A stretch of 64,000 nucleotides of DNA from Pseudomonas bananamidigenes (GCF_001679645.1 NZ_LRUN01000075.1:1-64000); one strand, 5' to 3'. Counted from the stretch's first letter, positions 16,250 to 25,186 are shown. Made by a program: numbers and translations. The notes: generated by a model from the sequence alone, not told the origin.

Positions 16250-18376
16250 ATGCCCTCGCTCAAAACACTGCCCGCTGCATTGCTGGGGCTGGCCCTCGCC
16301 TGTCCGGTCGAAGCCGAGTCTCAGGGCATGGAGTTGGGGCAGGTGCTGATCGGAGCTGAAGAACAGAGCGGCGAAGACTTTTCGGTGCAGGAAGCGAAGT
16401 CCCGGCTCGCGCAAATCCCCGGCGCGACCAATGTGGTCGACATGCGCACGCCCTTGCAGGGACGGGTGGCGAGCAATCAGGATGTGCTGGCGTATCAGCC
16501 GGGTGTATACGCGCAGTCGGCGGGCAACGAAGGGGTGAAGGTCTCGATCCGTGGCTCGGGCATCAACCGCGCTCCCGGTGCCCATGCTTCCGGGCTGTAC
16601 ACGATGCTCGACGGTCTGCCGCTGACCGGCCCCGGCGGTACGCCCTACGAGTTGCTGGAGCCACTGTGGCTCGACCATGTGGAAGTGTTGCGCGGTGCCA
16701 ACGGTTTTGATCGTGGTGCGCTGGCGTTGGGTGGGGCGGTCGATTACGTCAGCCACACCGGCTACAACGCGCCGCTTTTGAACGTGCGCTACGTCATGGG
16801 CAGCCACGGTTATGCCCAGCGGCAAGTCAGTTCGGGCCAGGTGCTCGGCGATTTCGATTACTACCTGTCGATGACCGATGCGCACTCCGACGGTTATCAG
16901 GATCACACCGCGAGCAAAAGCCAGGGCGTGATCGCCAACTTCGGTTATCGCTTCAATCCGGACCTGGAAACCCGTTTCTACATCCGTCACCGCGAGACCG
17001 ACAACGACCTCGCCGGTCGCGTGACCAAGCATTCCATCGAGCACGATCCGCGTGCGGCCAACCCCGCCTACGTGAACCGCAACGACAGCCGCGATCAGCC
17101 CGGCAGTACTTTCATCGGCAACAAGACCACGTATTACATCGACGACGATTCGAGCATCCAGACCGGTCTGGTCTATCACGATTACCCGATGGACCTGCGT
17201 GAAGGCCCGAACCGTTTGAAGGTCGCGTATACCGATGTCAGCGGCACGTTCGACTACAAGCGCCGCGACACCCTCTGGGGGCTCGAAAGCCGCAGCACGG
17301 TTGGCCTGCGGGTGACCAAACACCTGCCCAACGACGGTGCCAGCGAGCTGGTTCGGATCCCCACCGGCAACACCGCCGGTTATGCGCCGGGCACGCATAT
17401 GCGCAACTTCACTTATCAAGGCTCGGACACCGTTCTGCACTTTGGCAATGATCTGGAGATCGCCGATGACCTGTGGCTGACCACGGGCCTCGCCGCGATC
17501 TACACCCGCCGCGAAAGTGCCGTGACTTACCCCGACGGAGGCGGCAAGACCAGCCTCGGCGACTGGGATTACGCGCCACGTCTGGGGCTGCGCTATCAGG
17601 TGACGCCGGACCTGCAACTGTTCGGCAACCTCAGCCGCTCGGTCGAAGCGCCGCATCCATGGTCGCTGATCTACAGCTCCAACGTTCGCTTCCCGGCGGG
17701 CAGCGGCGCCGCCACCGGCACCCAACGTGATCCGGTCAAACTGCAGAACCAGACCGCGACCACCCTGGAGCTCGGCGGTCGTGGCGACAGCGCACTCGGC
17801 GAATGGAGCCTGGCCTGGTACTACGCTCAGGTACGCCACGAATTGCTCTCGGTTTTACCGGACGCCAACGCCACCACGCCTTATGAACTCAACGCCAGCC
17901 CGACCGTGCACCAAGGTGTTGAAGCCAGCCTCAACAGCAACCTGTGGTCGGCGAACGACGGCGGCAAGTTGAGCCTGCGTCAGGCCTACACCTTCAGCGA
18001 CTTCCACTACCGAGACGACGACCGTTTCGGCGACAACCGTCTGCCGGGCCTGCCGATGCATTACTACCAGGGCGAACTGCGCTACGACTTCCCGCAGGGC
18101 TTCTTCGCCGCCGTCAACACGCAACTGGTGTCGAAAGTCGCGGTGGATTACGCCAACAGCTACTACGCCGACCCTTACGCCACCTTCGGTGCCACACTGG
18201 GCTACAACGCGCCGAAGGGCGACTGGCAGACCTGGCTGGACATGCGCAACCTGACCGACAAGCACTACGCCGCTACCGTTACGCCGGGCTATGACGACAA
18301 GGGGCTGGATGCGGCGCGATCAACGCCAGGTGAGGGGATGGCGATGTATGTCGGGGTGTCGTGGAGTCTGCTTTGA
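16250..18376 (+). CDS. TonB-dependent outer-membrane receptor
   Basis: A 708-residue receptor with signal peptide (LPAALLGLALACPVEA). A plug domain covers about residues 45-165 (KVSIRGSGINR, LDGLPLTGPGG, VEVLRGANGFDRGALALGGAVDYVS), followed by a 22-strand-type barrel. The C terminus ends MYVGVSWSLL, close to the usual terminal aromatic. It is energised by TonB-ExbBD to import a scarce ligand. It lies just upstream of the dioxygenase-metQNI operon on the same strand, after a 180-bp gap that holds a duplicated upstream element. The ligand may belong to the same nutrient-scavenging set, possibly a sulfur source, but this is inference. The 16107-16249 gap contains AT-rich DNA typical of a regulated promoter. 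Confidence 0.93.
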   Translation: MPSLKTLPAALLGLALACPVEAESQGMELGQVLIGAEEQSGEDFSVQEAKSRLAQIPGATNVVDMRTPLQGRVASNQDVLAYQPGVYAQSAGNEGVKVSIRGSGINRAPGAHASGLYTMLDGLPLTGPGGTPYELLEPLWLDHVEVLRGANGFDRGALALGGAVDYVSHTGYNAPLLNVRYVMGSHGYAQRQVSSGQVLGDFDYYLSMTDAHSDGYQDHTASKSQGVIANFGYRFNPDLETRFYIRHRETDNDLAGRVTKHSIEHDPRAANPAYVNRNDSRDQPGSTFIGNKTTYYIDDDSSIQTGLVYHDYPMDLREGPNRLKVAYTDVSGTFDYKRRDTLWGLESRSTVGLRVTKHLPNDGASELVRIPTGNTAGYAPGTHMRNFTYQGSDTVLHFGNDLEIADDLWLTTGLAAIYTRRESAVTYPDGGGKTSLGDWDYAPRLGLRYQVTPDLQLFGNLSRSVEAPHPWSLIYSSNVRFPAGSGAATGTQRDPVKLQNQTATTLELGGRGDSALGEWSLAWYYAQVRHELLSVLPDANATTPYELNASPTVHQGVEASLNSNLWSANDGGKLSLRQAYTFSDFHYRDDDRFGDNRLPGLPMHYYQGELRYDFPQGFFAAVNTQLVSKVAVDYANSYYADPYATFGATLGYNAPKGDWQTWLDMRNLTDKHYAATVTPGYDDKGLDAARSTPGEGMAMYVGVSWSLL

Positions 18377-18392
18377 GCTGTGTCGGATCGGG

Positions 18393-18528
18393 CCTAAGCT
18401 AATGAGAAAAGGGTATTTGTCCGGTGTTTTTAATATCGTTTAGTTTTGTTTTATCAACGAATCAAAAGCATCAAACCGACAGACCCCCGATTGCCATGAC
18501 GGCACACGCTGAATCGATCACAGGCTCT
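18393..18528 (+). repeat. Duplicated upstream region, copy A (before the dioxygenase-metQNI operon)
   Basis: About 136 bp aligning with 24995-25129. Shared blocks are CCTAAGCTAATG, GGTATTTG, GTTTTTAA.ATCGTTTAG, ATCAAA, then CGATTGCCATGACGGC, CGCTGAATCGATCA and AGGCTCT. It lies immediately upstream of the operon starting at 18557, so it most likely carries promoter and operator. The AT-rich GGTATTTG/GTTTTTAA core reminds me of promoters of sulfur-starvation genes in pseudomonads (CysB-dependent), which is recollection rather than proof. Confidence 0.7.
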
Positions 18529-18556
18529 TCAGGTTTGATTCACACGGGAGTGAATC

Positions 18557-19609
18557 ATGCCGCATACCTTGGACATCACTGCATTACCGACCCTGGACCT
18601 GTCGCAGCTGGACGGTACGCCGCAGCAGCGCCAGGCCTTTCTCGATGAATTACGCCACGCCGCCCGCGATGTCGGTTTCTTTTACCTGACCGGTCATGGC
18701 ATCGACGCCGAGCTTCTCAGGCAGGTGCAGGACCACGCCCGTCAGTTCTTTGCCTTGCCCGACAGTGAGAAAACCGCCGTCGGCATGATCAATTCGCCGC
18801 ACTTTCGCGGCTACAACCGCGCCGCGTCGGAGATCACCCGAGGCCAGCCTGATCAGCGTGAGCAATTTGATCTGGGGGCCGAGCGCGACGTCTTGCCGTT
18901 GAACGCTGACAGTCCGTTGTGGGCGCGTCTGCAAGGGCCCAATCAATGGCCGCAAGCCTTGCCGCAACTCAAGCCGCTGCTGCTCGACTGGCAGCAAGCG
19001 ATGACCCACATGTCGTTGCGTCTATTGCGTGCCTTTGCCCAGGCACTCGCGCTGCCGGAAGACGCCTTTGACCGCTTGTACGGCGACAAACCCAATGAAC
19101 ACATCAAGCTGATGCGCTATCCGGGGCAAGCTTCGTCGGCGAGCAGTCAGGGCGTCGGCGCGCACAAGGATTCGGGTTTCCTCAGCTTTCTGTTGCAGGA
19201 CCAGCAGGCAGGCCTGCAAGTGGAAATCGAAGAGGGGCGCTGGATCGATGCGTTGCCACGGGATAACACGCTGGTGGTGAATATCGGCGAGTTGCTGGAA
19301 CTGGCCACCAACGGTTATCTGCGCGCCACGGTGCATCGCGTGGTCTCGCCGCCCGAGGGCAGCGAGCGCTTGTCCATCGCGTTTTTCCTCGGCGCGCAAC
19401 TCGATGCAGTGGTGCCGCTTTATCCCTTGCCGACGGCGTTGCTGCGTGAGGCTCGCGGTCCGGCCAGTGATCCGCTCAATCCGTTGTTTCGCGATGTCGG
19501 CTGGAATTATCTGAAGGGCCGACTGCGCTCCCATCCCGATGTCGCACAGCGCTTCTATGCCGATGCGTCGAATACCCAAACACCGCTTCGCAAGACCGCC
19601 AACGCCTGA
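18557..19609 (+). CDS. 2-oxoglutarate/Fe(II)-dependent dioxygenase, isopenicillin N synthase-like
   Basis: A 350-residue cytoplasmic oxygenase. The facial triad is His203-x-Asp205 (GAHKDSG) and His260 (ATVHRVVSP). The co-substrate-binding Arg271-x-Ser273 (RLSIAFF) is present. The N-terminal DARDVGFFYLTGHG-type segment is typical of the IPNS/GA-oxidase fold. It would hydroxylate or oxidatively cleave a small molecule, releasing succinate and CO2 if it uses 2-oxoglutarate. It heads an operon with a MetQNI-like importer, so the substrate is probably what that importer delivers, for example a sulfur- or amino-containing compound. The ATG is preceded by GGGAG at 8 bases. Confidence 0.9.
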   Translation: MPHTLDITALPTLDLSQLDGTPQQRQAFLDELRHAARDVGFFYLTGHGIDAELLRQVQDHARQFFALPDSEKTAVGMINSPHFRGYNRAASEITRGQPDQREQFDLGAERDVLPLNADSPLWARLQGPNQWPQALPQLKPLLLDWQQAMTHMSLRLLRAFAQALALPEDAFDRLYGDKPNEHIKLMRYPGQASSASSQGVGAHKDSGFLSFLLQDQQAGLQVEIEEGRWIDALPRDNTLVVNIGELLELATNGYLRATVHRVVSPPEGSERLSIAFFLGAQLDAVVPLYPLPTALLREARGPASDPLNPLFRDVGWNYLKGRLRSHPDVAQRFYADASNTQTPLRKTANA

Positions 19610-19636
19610 TCCATCACTCGCAAAAGGACACTTCCC

Positions 19637-20446
19637 ATGTTGAAAAAAACAGGCCTGACCCTGGCCGTCCTCAGCGCGCTGGTGACTTCGTTCAGTGCTC
19701 AAGCGCTGGAGCCATTGCGCGTTGCCGCCGACCCGGTGCCCCACGCGCAGATCCTGGCCTACATCCAGAAAATCGATCCGCAACTGAACCTCAAGGTGAT
19801 CGAAATCCCCCAGGGCGTGAATTCCAACGAGCTGCTGGTGCACGGCGATGTGGACGCCAACTACTTCCAGCATCTGCCGTATCTGCAATCCCAGGAAAAA
19901 GCCCTCGGCGAAAAACTCGCGGTGGCCGCCACGGTGCATATCGAACCGCTGGGGATCTATTCCCATCGTCACAAAACCTTCGCCCAGGTGCCGGACAAAG
20001 GCACAGTGGCGGTGCCCAACAACGTCACCAATCTGAGCCGTGCGCTGTACCTGTTGCAGGACAACGGCCTGATCAAGCTCAAGCCCGGTTTCAATGATCC
20101 GGCGGCCGATCAGGCGACGCCCAAGGACATCGCCGAAAACCCGAAACACCTGAAGATCCTCGAAATCGAATCGCCGCAACTGCCCCGTGCGCTGGATGAC
20201 GTGGATCTGGCGGTGATCAACGGCAACTACGCACTGGAAGCCGGGCTGGTGCCGGCCAGGGATGCGCTGGGGCTGGAGAAGCCTGAGCACAACCCTTACG
20301 CCAATATTCTGGTGACCACGCCGAAACTGGAAAACGATCCGCGCATTCAGCAACTGGCGAAAGACCTGACTTCACCGCCGGTGGCCCAATACATCACCGA
20401 GCACTTCAAGGGCTCGGTGATCCCTGTGGCGGATGCCAGGCCATGA
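19637..20446 (+). CDS. metQ: MetQ/NlpA-family periplasmic substrate-binding protein
   Basis: A 269-residue NlpA-family protein with a cleavable signal peptide ending SAQA-LE. The usual lipobox cysteine of MetQ is absent, so it would be a soluble periplasmic protein. Family landmarks include LRVAADPVPHAQIL, GVNSNELLVHGDVDANYFQH and NNVTNLSRALYLLQ. MetQ proteins bind methionine or related amino acids. Here the dioxygenase upstream suggests a different ligand, so the symbol indicates family only. Its stop overlaps the metN start (ATGA). Confidence 0.88.
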   Translation: MLKKTGLTLAVLSALVTSFSAQALEPLRVAADPVPHAQILAYIQKIDPQLNLKVIEIPQGVNSNELLVHGDVDANYFQHLPYLQSQEKALGEKLAVAATVHIEPLGIYSHRHKTFAQVPDKGTVAVPNNVTNLSRALYLLQDNGLIKLKPGFNDPAADQATPKDIAENPKHLKILEIESPQLPRALDDVDLAVINGNYALEAGLVPARDALGLEKPEHNPYANILVTTPKLENDPRIQQLAKDLTSPPVAQYITEHFKGSVIPVADARP

Positions 20447-21243
20447 TCGTCATCGAGCAGTTGAGCAAGACGTATCCATCAGCATCGACAGCGGCGCTGG
20501 ACCGGGTATCCCTGAGCATTCCCGATGGCGCGATCTTCGGCATTCTCGGACGCAGCGGTGCGGGCAAGTCGACATTGCTGCGCTGCCTCAATCTGCTCGA
20601 ACGTCCGGATGCCGGGCGCATTCTGCTGGACGGCGAAGACCTCACGGCGTTGTCCGACAGTGAACTGCGCCGTCAGCGCCAACGCATCGGCATGATCTTT
20701 CAGGGCTTCAATCTGCTGCATTCGCGCAATGTATTCGACAACGTCGCGGTGCCGCTGGAAATCGCCAGAGTCGCCAAACCCCAACGTCGTGAACGGGTTC
20801 GGGAACTGCTGGATCTGGTGGGCCTGAGCGACAAGGTCCAAGCCTTTCCTTCACAGCTTTCCGGTGGCCAGAAACAACGGGTGGGCATCGCCCGGGCCTT
20901 GGCGGCGCGACCGGCGTATCTGCTGTCGGACGAAGCCACCAGCGCCCTCGACCCGGAAACCACCGCATCGATTCTGGAGCTATTGCGTGACATCAATCGG
21001 CAGCTCGGTTTGACCATCGTCCTGATCACCCATGAGCTGGACGTGGTGCGCTCGATTTGCGATCACGCCGCCTCATTGGCCAATGGTCGATTGGTGGAAG
21101 CGGGACCGGTCGCCAGATTGCAGGCGACGCCGAATTCCGCGCTTGGTGCGGCGCTGCGGCCCAGTTGCGGCTTGCCGCTGGGGCATGACGCGCCGGGACT
21201 GAGTTTTCTGCGGCAATACGGTGTACGGGCGGCCCACTCATGA
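20443..21243 (+). CDS. metN: MetN-like ABC transporter ATPase
   Basis: A 266-residue ABC ATPase. Walker A GRSGAGKST is near residue 38, the signature LSGGQKQRVGIARAL near 142, Walker B YLLSDEATSALDP, and the switch His is in LITHELDV. The C-terminal ACT-like regulatory domain of full-length MetN (about 335-345 residues) is missing: the protein ends soon after the ABC fold, so it would lack methionine trans-inhibition. Translationally coupled to metQ (ATGA overlap) and to metI (overlap at 21240-21243). Confidence 0.9.
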   Translation: MIVIEQLSKTYPSASTAALDRVSLSIPDGAIFGILGRSGAGKSTLLRCLNLLERPDAGRILLDGEDLTALSDSELRRQRQRIGMIFQGFNLLHSRNVFDNVAVPLEIARVAKPQRRERVRELLDLVGLSDKVQAFPSQLSGGQKQRVGIARALAARPAYLLSDEATSALDPETTASILELLRDINRQLGLTIVLITHELDVVRSICDHAASLANGRLVEAGPVARLQATPNSALGAALRPSCGLPLGHDAPGLSFLRQYGVRAAHS

Positions 21244-21812
21244 ACCGGACCGTCGACTGGAACGAAATCCTGCAACTGGTGTTCAACGCCACCGGCGAAA
21301 CCCTGTACATGGTGTTGTTGGCAGGGCTCTTCACCTTGCTGATCGGCCTGCCGCTGGGGGTGTTGCTGTTCATCAGCCGTCGTCAGGGTTTGTATCCGTT
21401 GCCCTGGCTCAATCAGGCACTGGGCGCGGTCATCAACCTGGGGCGTTCACTGCCGTTCGTGGTGATGCTGATTGCCCTGATCCCGCTGACCCGTCTGGTG
21501 GTCGGCACCACATTGGGCAGCACCGCCGCCGTGGTGCCGATCACCATCGGGGCGTTTCCGTTTTTTGCGCGGATTGTCGAGAACGCCCTGGACGAAGTGG
21601 AAAAGGGCCGGATCGAAGCCATCCTCGCCATGGGCGGCGACATCCGTCATGTGATTTTCAAAGTGCTGTTACCCGAAGCACTGCCGGCCCTGTTGGCGGG
21701 TGTCACCCTGACGCTGGTGATGCTGATCGGTTTTTCCTCCATGGCCGGGGTCATCGGTGGTGGTGGACTGGGCGATCTGGCGATCCGCTACGGCTACCAG
21801 CGCTTCAAGTGA
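21240..21812 (+). CDS. metI: MetI-like ABC permease, C terminus lost by frameshift
   Basis: The frame reads 190 residues with MetI features: TGETLYMVLLAGLFTLLIGLPLG, INLGRSLPFVVMLIALIP and the EAA-type loop MGGDIRHVIFKVLLPEALPAL. It then stops in ...IRYGYQRFK. Family members continue for about 30 more residues through one more helix. That remainder is encoded directly downstream in another frame (21812-21904), so a small deletion, most simply 7 bp removing Thr-Asp and one base after Lys190, has shifted the frame. The product may still insert in the membrane but would lack its last helix. A sequencing error is the other explanation. Confidence 0.85.
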   Translation: MNRTVDWNEILQLVFNATGETLYMVLLAGLFTLLIGLPLGVLLFISRRQGLYPLPWLNQALGAVINLGRSLPFVVMLIALIPLTRLVVGTTLGSTAAVVPITIGAFPFFARIVENALDEVEKGRIEAILAMGGDIRHVIFKVLLPEALPALLAGVTLTLVMLIGFSSMAGVIGGGGLGDLAIRYGYQRFK

Positions 21813-21904
21813 TGGTCGCCACCGTGGTGGTGCTGGTCATGCTCGTGCAGGATGTGCAAAGCCTGGGCGACCGATTGGTGCGGTCGCTGGCTCATCGACG
21901 CTGA
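21813..21904 (+). pseudogene. Out-of-frame 3' end of metI
   Basis: Read from the ATG overlapping the metI stop (frame of 21221-21904), this stretch gives VMVATVVVLVMLVQ, SLGDRLVRSL and a basic end AHRR. That is the final transmembrane helix and tail expected of a MetI permease. It has no ribosome-binding site of its own. Together with 21240-21812 it makes one complete gene apart from the junction. Confidence 0.8.
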
Positions 21905-21919
21905 GTGTCGGTTGCAGGC

Positions 21920-22333
21920 TTACCGCTTGAGGGGCGTGACGATCGAAGTTTCGTCGCTGTCGAGGACGAACACCGCCAGCAGGCGCGCAGGTTCGGTGTC
22001 GCTGGCGTTGGCGCTGACCAGATGCACGGAGCCCGGCTCCTCGACGAAGTTTTCGCCGACGTGGTAGATCTTTTCAGGCTTGCCCTTGACCTTGATGCGA
22101 AACGAACCTTCCAGCACCGTGGCGTAGATGAAGGCGGTCTTCGGATGGGTATGGGACGGTGATGCCGCTCCGGGCCCGTACTCGACGACCACCCCCCGCA
22201 TGCTTTTGCCGGGGATGTTGGGAATCGGCCTATCAAAGACCACCGAAACCTTGCCGGCAGGCGGCTCGGCGGCCGAGGCAGTGCTGATCGACAGCGCTGC
22301 GAATGCCGCGCTCAACAGAAATCGGGTAACCAT
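21920..22333 (-). CDS. Exported cupin-domain protein
   Basis: A 137-residue protein with a signal peptide (LLSAAFAALSISTASA-A) and a single cupin fold. Metal-binding residues are visible in SHTHPKTAFIYATVLEG and in the second motif around EEPGSVHLVSAN. Such small periplasmic cupins may bind a metal and a small ligand; no reaction can be assigned. It is 43 bp downstream of the NAD-binding protein gene on the same strand and probably belongs to the same transcript. It is convergent with metI. Confidence 0.85.
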   Translation of the reverse strand: MVTRFLLSAAFAALSISTASAAEPPAGKVSVVFDRPIPNIPGKSMRGVVVEYGPGAASPSHTHPKTAFIYATVLEGSFRIKVKGKPEKIYHVGENFVEEPGSVHLVSANASDTEPARLLAVFVLDSDETSIVTPLKR

Positions 22334-22376
22334 GAGATGTCTCCTTGGCAGTCAGGAAGTGGAATGGCCTGAGTGA

Positions 22377-23129
22377 CTATCGAGCCGTCGAGCGAGCGAT
22401 CCAGTTTTCAAAACGGATGGCCCCCAGACGCGAATCTTTGCCGGTGACCAGCGACTGATCGTCAAGCAGCGTCCCGAAGTAGCGTGCGTGCACGTCCGGT
22501 ACGACTTTGCGCTTGTCGTGGCTTGCTTGCAGATAACGTCGGGCCAGTTCGTCCAGCGGCAGCGCCTCGGGCCCGCCGACATCCACCGAGCCGTTGAGCG
22601 GGGGCGCCAGAACGACGTCGAGTAACGCTGCGACCACATCGTCAGAGGCGATCGGTTGAATCAGCGCCGGAGGCACGCGAAGTTCATCGGCAACCGCAAA
22701 GGACTCGGCGATGCCGCCGACAAATTCGAAAAACTGTGTGGCCCGCAGGATCGAACAAGGCTGACCGGACGCCTTGATCAGGTTTTCCTGGGCCACCTTG
22801 GCGCGCATATAGCCAGACTCGGGCAACCGTTCACAACCGACTATCGACAACGCAACGTGATGGCGAACCCCGGCAGCCGCTTCGGCCGCCAGCAGGTTAC
22901 GGCTGGACGTCTCGAAGAAATCCAGGACGGCCTGATCCTCCCAGGACGGCGCATTCGCGACGTCGACCACCACATCCGTGCCGTCCATCGCGGCCGCCAG
23001 TCCTTCGCGGGTGATGCTGTTGACGCCCGTGCTCGGGCTGGCGGCGAACACGTCATGGCCGCGCTCGCGCAGAAGGGGCACCAGTTTCGAGCCGATGAGG
23101 CCGGAGCCTCCGATAACGACAATCTTCAT
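22377..23129 (-). CDS. NAD(P)-binding Rossmann protein, NmrA/atypical SDR type
   Basis: A 250-residue protein with an N-terminal dinucleotide-binding motif (IVVIGGSGLIGSKLV). It has NmrA-like features downstream (VVVDVANAPSWED, GVRHHVALSIVGCERLP, SGYMRAKVAQENLIKASG, LRATQFFEF). The canonical YxxxK appears only as YMRAK. These proteins bind NAD(P) and act as sensors or reductases; the substrate is unknown. The ATG at 23129 has AAGGAG upstream; the longer open frame crosses the promoter. It is divergent from the winged-helix regulator at 23372, which probably controls it. Confidence 0.87.
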   Translation of the reverse strand: MKIVVIGGSGLIGSKLVPLLRERGHDVFAASPSTGVNSITREGLAAAMDGTDVVVDVANAPSWEDQAVLDFFETSSRNLLAAEAAAGVRHHVALSIVGCERLPESGYMRAKVAQENLIKASGQPCSILRATQFFEFVGGIAESFAVADELRVPPALIQPIASDDVVAALLDVVLAPPLNGSVDVGGPEALPLDELARRYLQASHDKRKVVPDVHARYFGTLLDDQSLVTGKDSRLGAIRFENWIARSTAR

Positions 23130-23371
23130 GGGTCTCTCTCCTTGATGACGCCAACCGTTGGCGCCGATGGAATGGAGAGTGCCGGTGCGGGGGAGGGAAG
23201 TCCTTGTGATGACCTTGAGTTTGCCTTGTCGAACCCTTGCATTTCCGTCCAGCCGGCGTTGCAAACTGGAGACAGTGGCGTGTTCACGGCAGGCGTATTA
23301 TCGTTCTGGACCTCTCACCCTCTGCCGCCCGGAACACGGAGTCGAAGGCGCCTCGTCAAGGGACGTTCGCT

Positions 23372-24955
23372 GTGCCATTCAGGTTTGAAGACTATGTACT
23401 CGATCAAGAACGTCGCGAGCTGACCTTGCGCGGGCAGGTCGTGCCCATCAGCCCGCAGGTCTTCGATCTGTTGCTGCTGTTCGTCAACAACCCTGACCGC
23501 GTACTGAGCAAGGATGCTTTGCTCGACACGGTATGGAGCGGCCGCATCGTTTCCGAATCGACCATCACCAGCCATATCAATGCCGTGCGCAAGGCCATCG
23601 GCGATACCGGCGAGGAGCAGCGCCTGTTGCGCACGGTCGCCCGCAAGGGCTACCGCTTTATTGGCCGGGTCGATGCGCGCATGACCGGATCGGTGCCGGA
23701 TCCCGTCGAACGCCCGATCGCCGCTACGACACCAGCCGCTTCCGGCGCGCGGGTGCTGCCGGAAAAGCCCTCGATCATCGTCCTGCCATTCCTCAATCTC
23801 AGCGGCGACTCCGAGCAGGACTACTTTGCCGATGGTGTCGTGGAGGACATCATCGCCGCGCTGTCGCGTTTGCGCTGGTTGTTCGTCATTGCGCGCAATT
23901 CGAGTTTCACGTTCAAGGGCCAGGCGGTGGACGCCCAAGGGGTCGGGCAGGAACTGGGCGTGCGCTATGTGCTGGAAGGCAGTGTGCGCAAATGCGCAAA
24001 TCGGGTGCGCATCACCGGGCAACTGATCGACGCAACCAGCGGTGCCCACATCTGGGCCGAGCGTTTCGAAGGCACCCTCGGCGATATCTTCACGCTGCAG
24101 GATCAGATCACCGAAAGCGTCGTCGGCGCCATTGCGCCCCAACTGGAACGTGTGGAGATCGAGCGCGCCAAACGCAAGCCGACGGAAAGCCTGGACGCCT
24201 ACGATTATTACCTGCGGGCCATGGCAAAACTGCACAGCGGCAATCAGGAGGCCATCGAACAGGCCCTGCCGATGTTCTACAAGACCCTCGAACTCGATCC
24301 GGAATTCGCATCGGCCTATGGCATGGCTGCCTGGTGCCACTTCTGGCGCAAGCTCAATGGCTGGATGGTGGATCGACCCGCCGAGATCGCCGAGGGTATT
24401 CGTCTGGCGCGCCTGGCGGTCTCACTGGGGCGCGATGATGCGGTGGCGTTGACCCGGGGTGGACATGCCCTTGCGCACCTGGCCGGTGATGTGGACGGTG
24501 GCATTGCCTTGCTCGACCGCGCCCGCCTGCTCAATCCCAATCTCGCGCCCGCGTGGTTTCTTGGCGGGATCCTGCGTGCGCTTCGTGGCGAAGCCGCGCC
24601 AGCCATCAAGGACTTGAACCATGCCGCCCGCTTGAGCCCGCTGGATCCGGAAATGTTCAGGATGCACGTCGGCATGGCCCTCGCGCATTTCTTGGCCGAG
24701 GATTTCGATAGCGCCGCCGAGTTCGCCGAAAAGGCCCTGGGCAATCTGCCCACGCTGTTGGTGGCAGCGGTGTTGCTGACTGCCAGTCATGCCTTGGGCG
24801 GCCGTGTTGAAAAGGCCCGCCAGGCGATGTTGCGTTTGCAGGCGATGAACCCTGCGCTGCGTCTCGGCCATCTTGAAGACTGGCTGCCGATTCAACGCCC
24901 CGAAGATTTCGCCCGCTTGATTGAGGGGCTTCGACTGGCAGGACTGCCTGAGTGA
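23372..24955 (+). CDS. Winged-helix/TolB-like/TPR regulator (OmpR-type DNA-binding N terminus)
   Basis: A 527-residue cytoplasmic protein. Residues 1-100 form an OmpR/CadC-type winged helix (RVLSKDALLDTVWSGRIVSESTITSHINAVRKAIGD, RKGYRFIG). Residues 130-270 match the TolB-N-like module found in adenylate-cyclase-type regulators (SIIVLPFLNLSGDSEQDYFADGVVEDI, RYVLEGSVRK). Tetratricopeptide-like helices follow (ALPMFYKTLELDPEFASAYG, AARLSPLDPEMF). No cyclase catalytic domain is present. It starts at a GTG (23372) with AAGGGACG upstream. It is divergent from the NAD(P)-binding protein/cupin pair, its likely target. Confidence 0.88.
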   Translation: MPFRFEDYVLDQERRELTLRGQVVPISPQVFDLLLLFVNNPDRVLSKDALLDTVWSGRIVSESTITSHINAVRKAIGDTGEEQRLLRTVARKGYRFIGRVDARMTGSVPDPVERPIAATTPAASGARVLPEKPSIIVLPFLNLSGDSEQDYFADGVVEDIIAALSRLRWLFVIARNSSFTFKGQAVDAQGVGQELGVRYVLEGSVRKCANRVRITGQLIDATSGAHIWAERFEGTLGDIFTLQDQITESVVGAIAPQLERVEIERAKRKPTESLDAYDYYLRAMAKLHSGNQEAIEQALPMFYKTLELDPEFASAYGMAAWCHFWRKLNGWMVDRPAEIAEGIRLARLAVSLGRDDAVALTRGGHALAHLAGDVDGGIALLDRARLLNPNLAPAWFLGGILRALRGEAAPAIKDLNHAARLSPLDPEMFRMHVGMALAHFLAEDFDSAAEFAEKALGNLPTLLVAAVLLTASHALGGRVEKARQAMLRLQAMNPALRLGHLEDWLPIQRPEDFARLIEGLRLAGLPE

Positions 24956-24994
24956 GCGCTCGAACGGACACGCTCCGGACACGGTTGCGGTGAA

Positions 24995-25129
24995 CCTAAG
25001 CTAATGCAAAAACGGTATTTGTTTGTTGTTTTTAAGATCGTTTAGCTTTTACCGACCAACCCATCAAATCTGCAAACGATAGAACCCTCGATTGCCATGA
25101 CGGCGCGCGCTGAATCGATCAAAGGCTCT
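24995..25129 (+). repeat. Duplicated upstream region, copy B (before the ribose-type ABC/TonB operon)
   Basis: About 135 bp corresponding to copy A at 18393-18528, with the same block order and near-identical blocks (CCTAAGCTAATG, GGTATTTG, GTTTTTAA, ATCGTTTAG, CGATTGCCATGACGGC, CGCTGAATCGATCA). It precedes the operon starting at 25187. Sharing of a whole upstream region suggests both operons answer to the same signal. Confidence 0.7.
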
Positions 25130-25186
25130 GCAAACATTTCTTGATGACGGGCTCCATGAACTGGCCTGTCGCCGATAAGGATGTGT

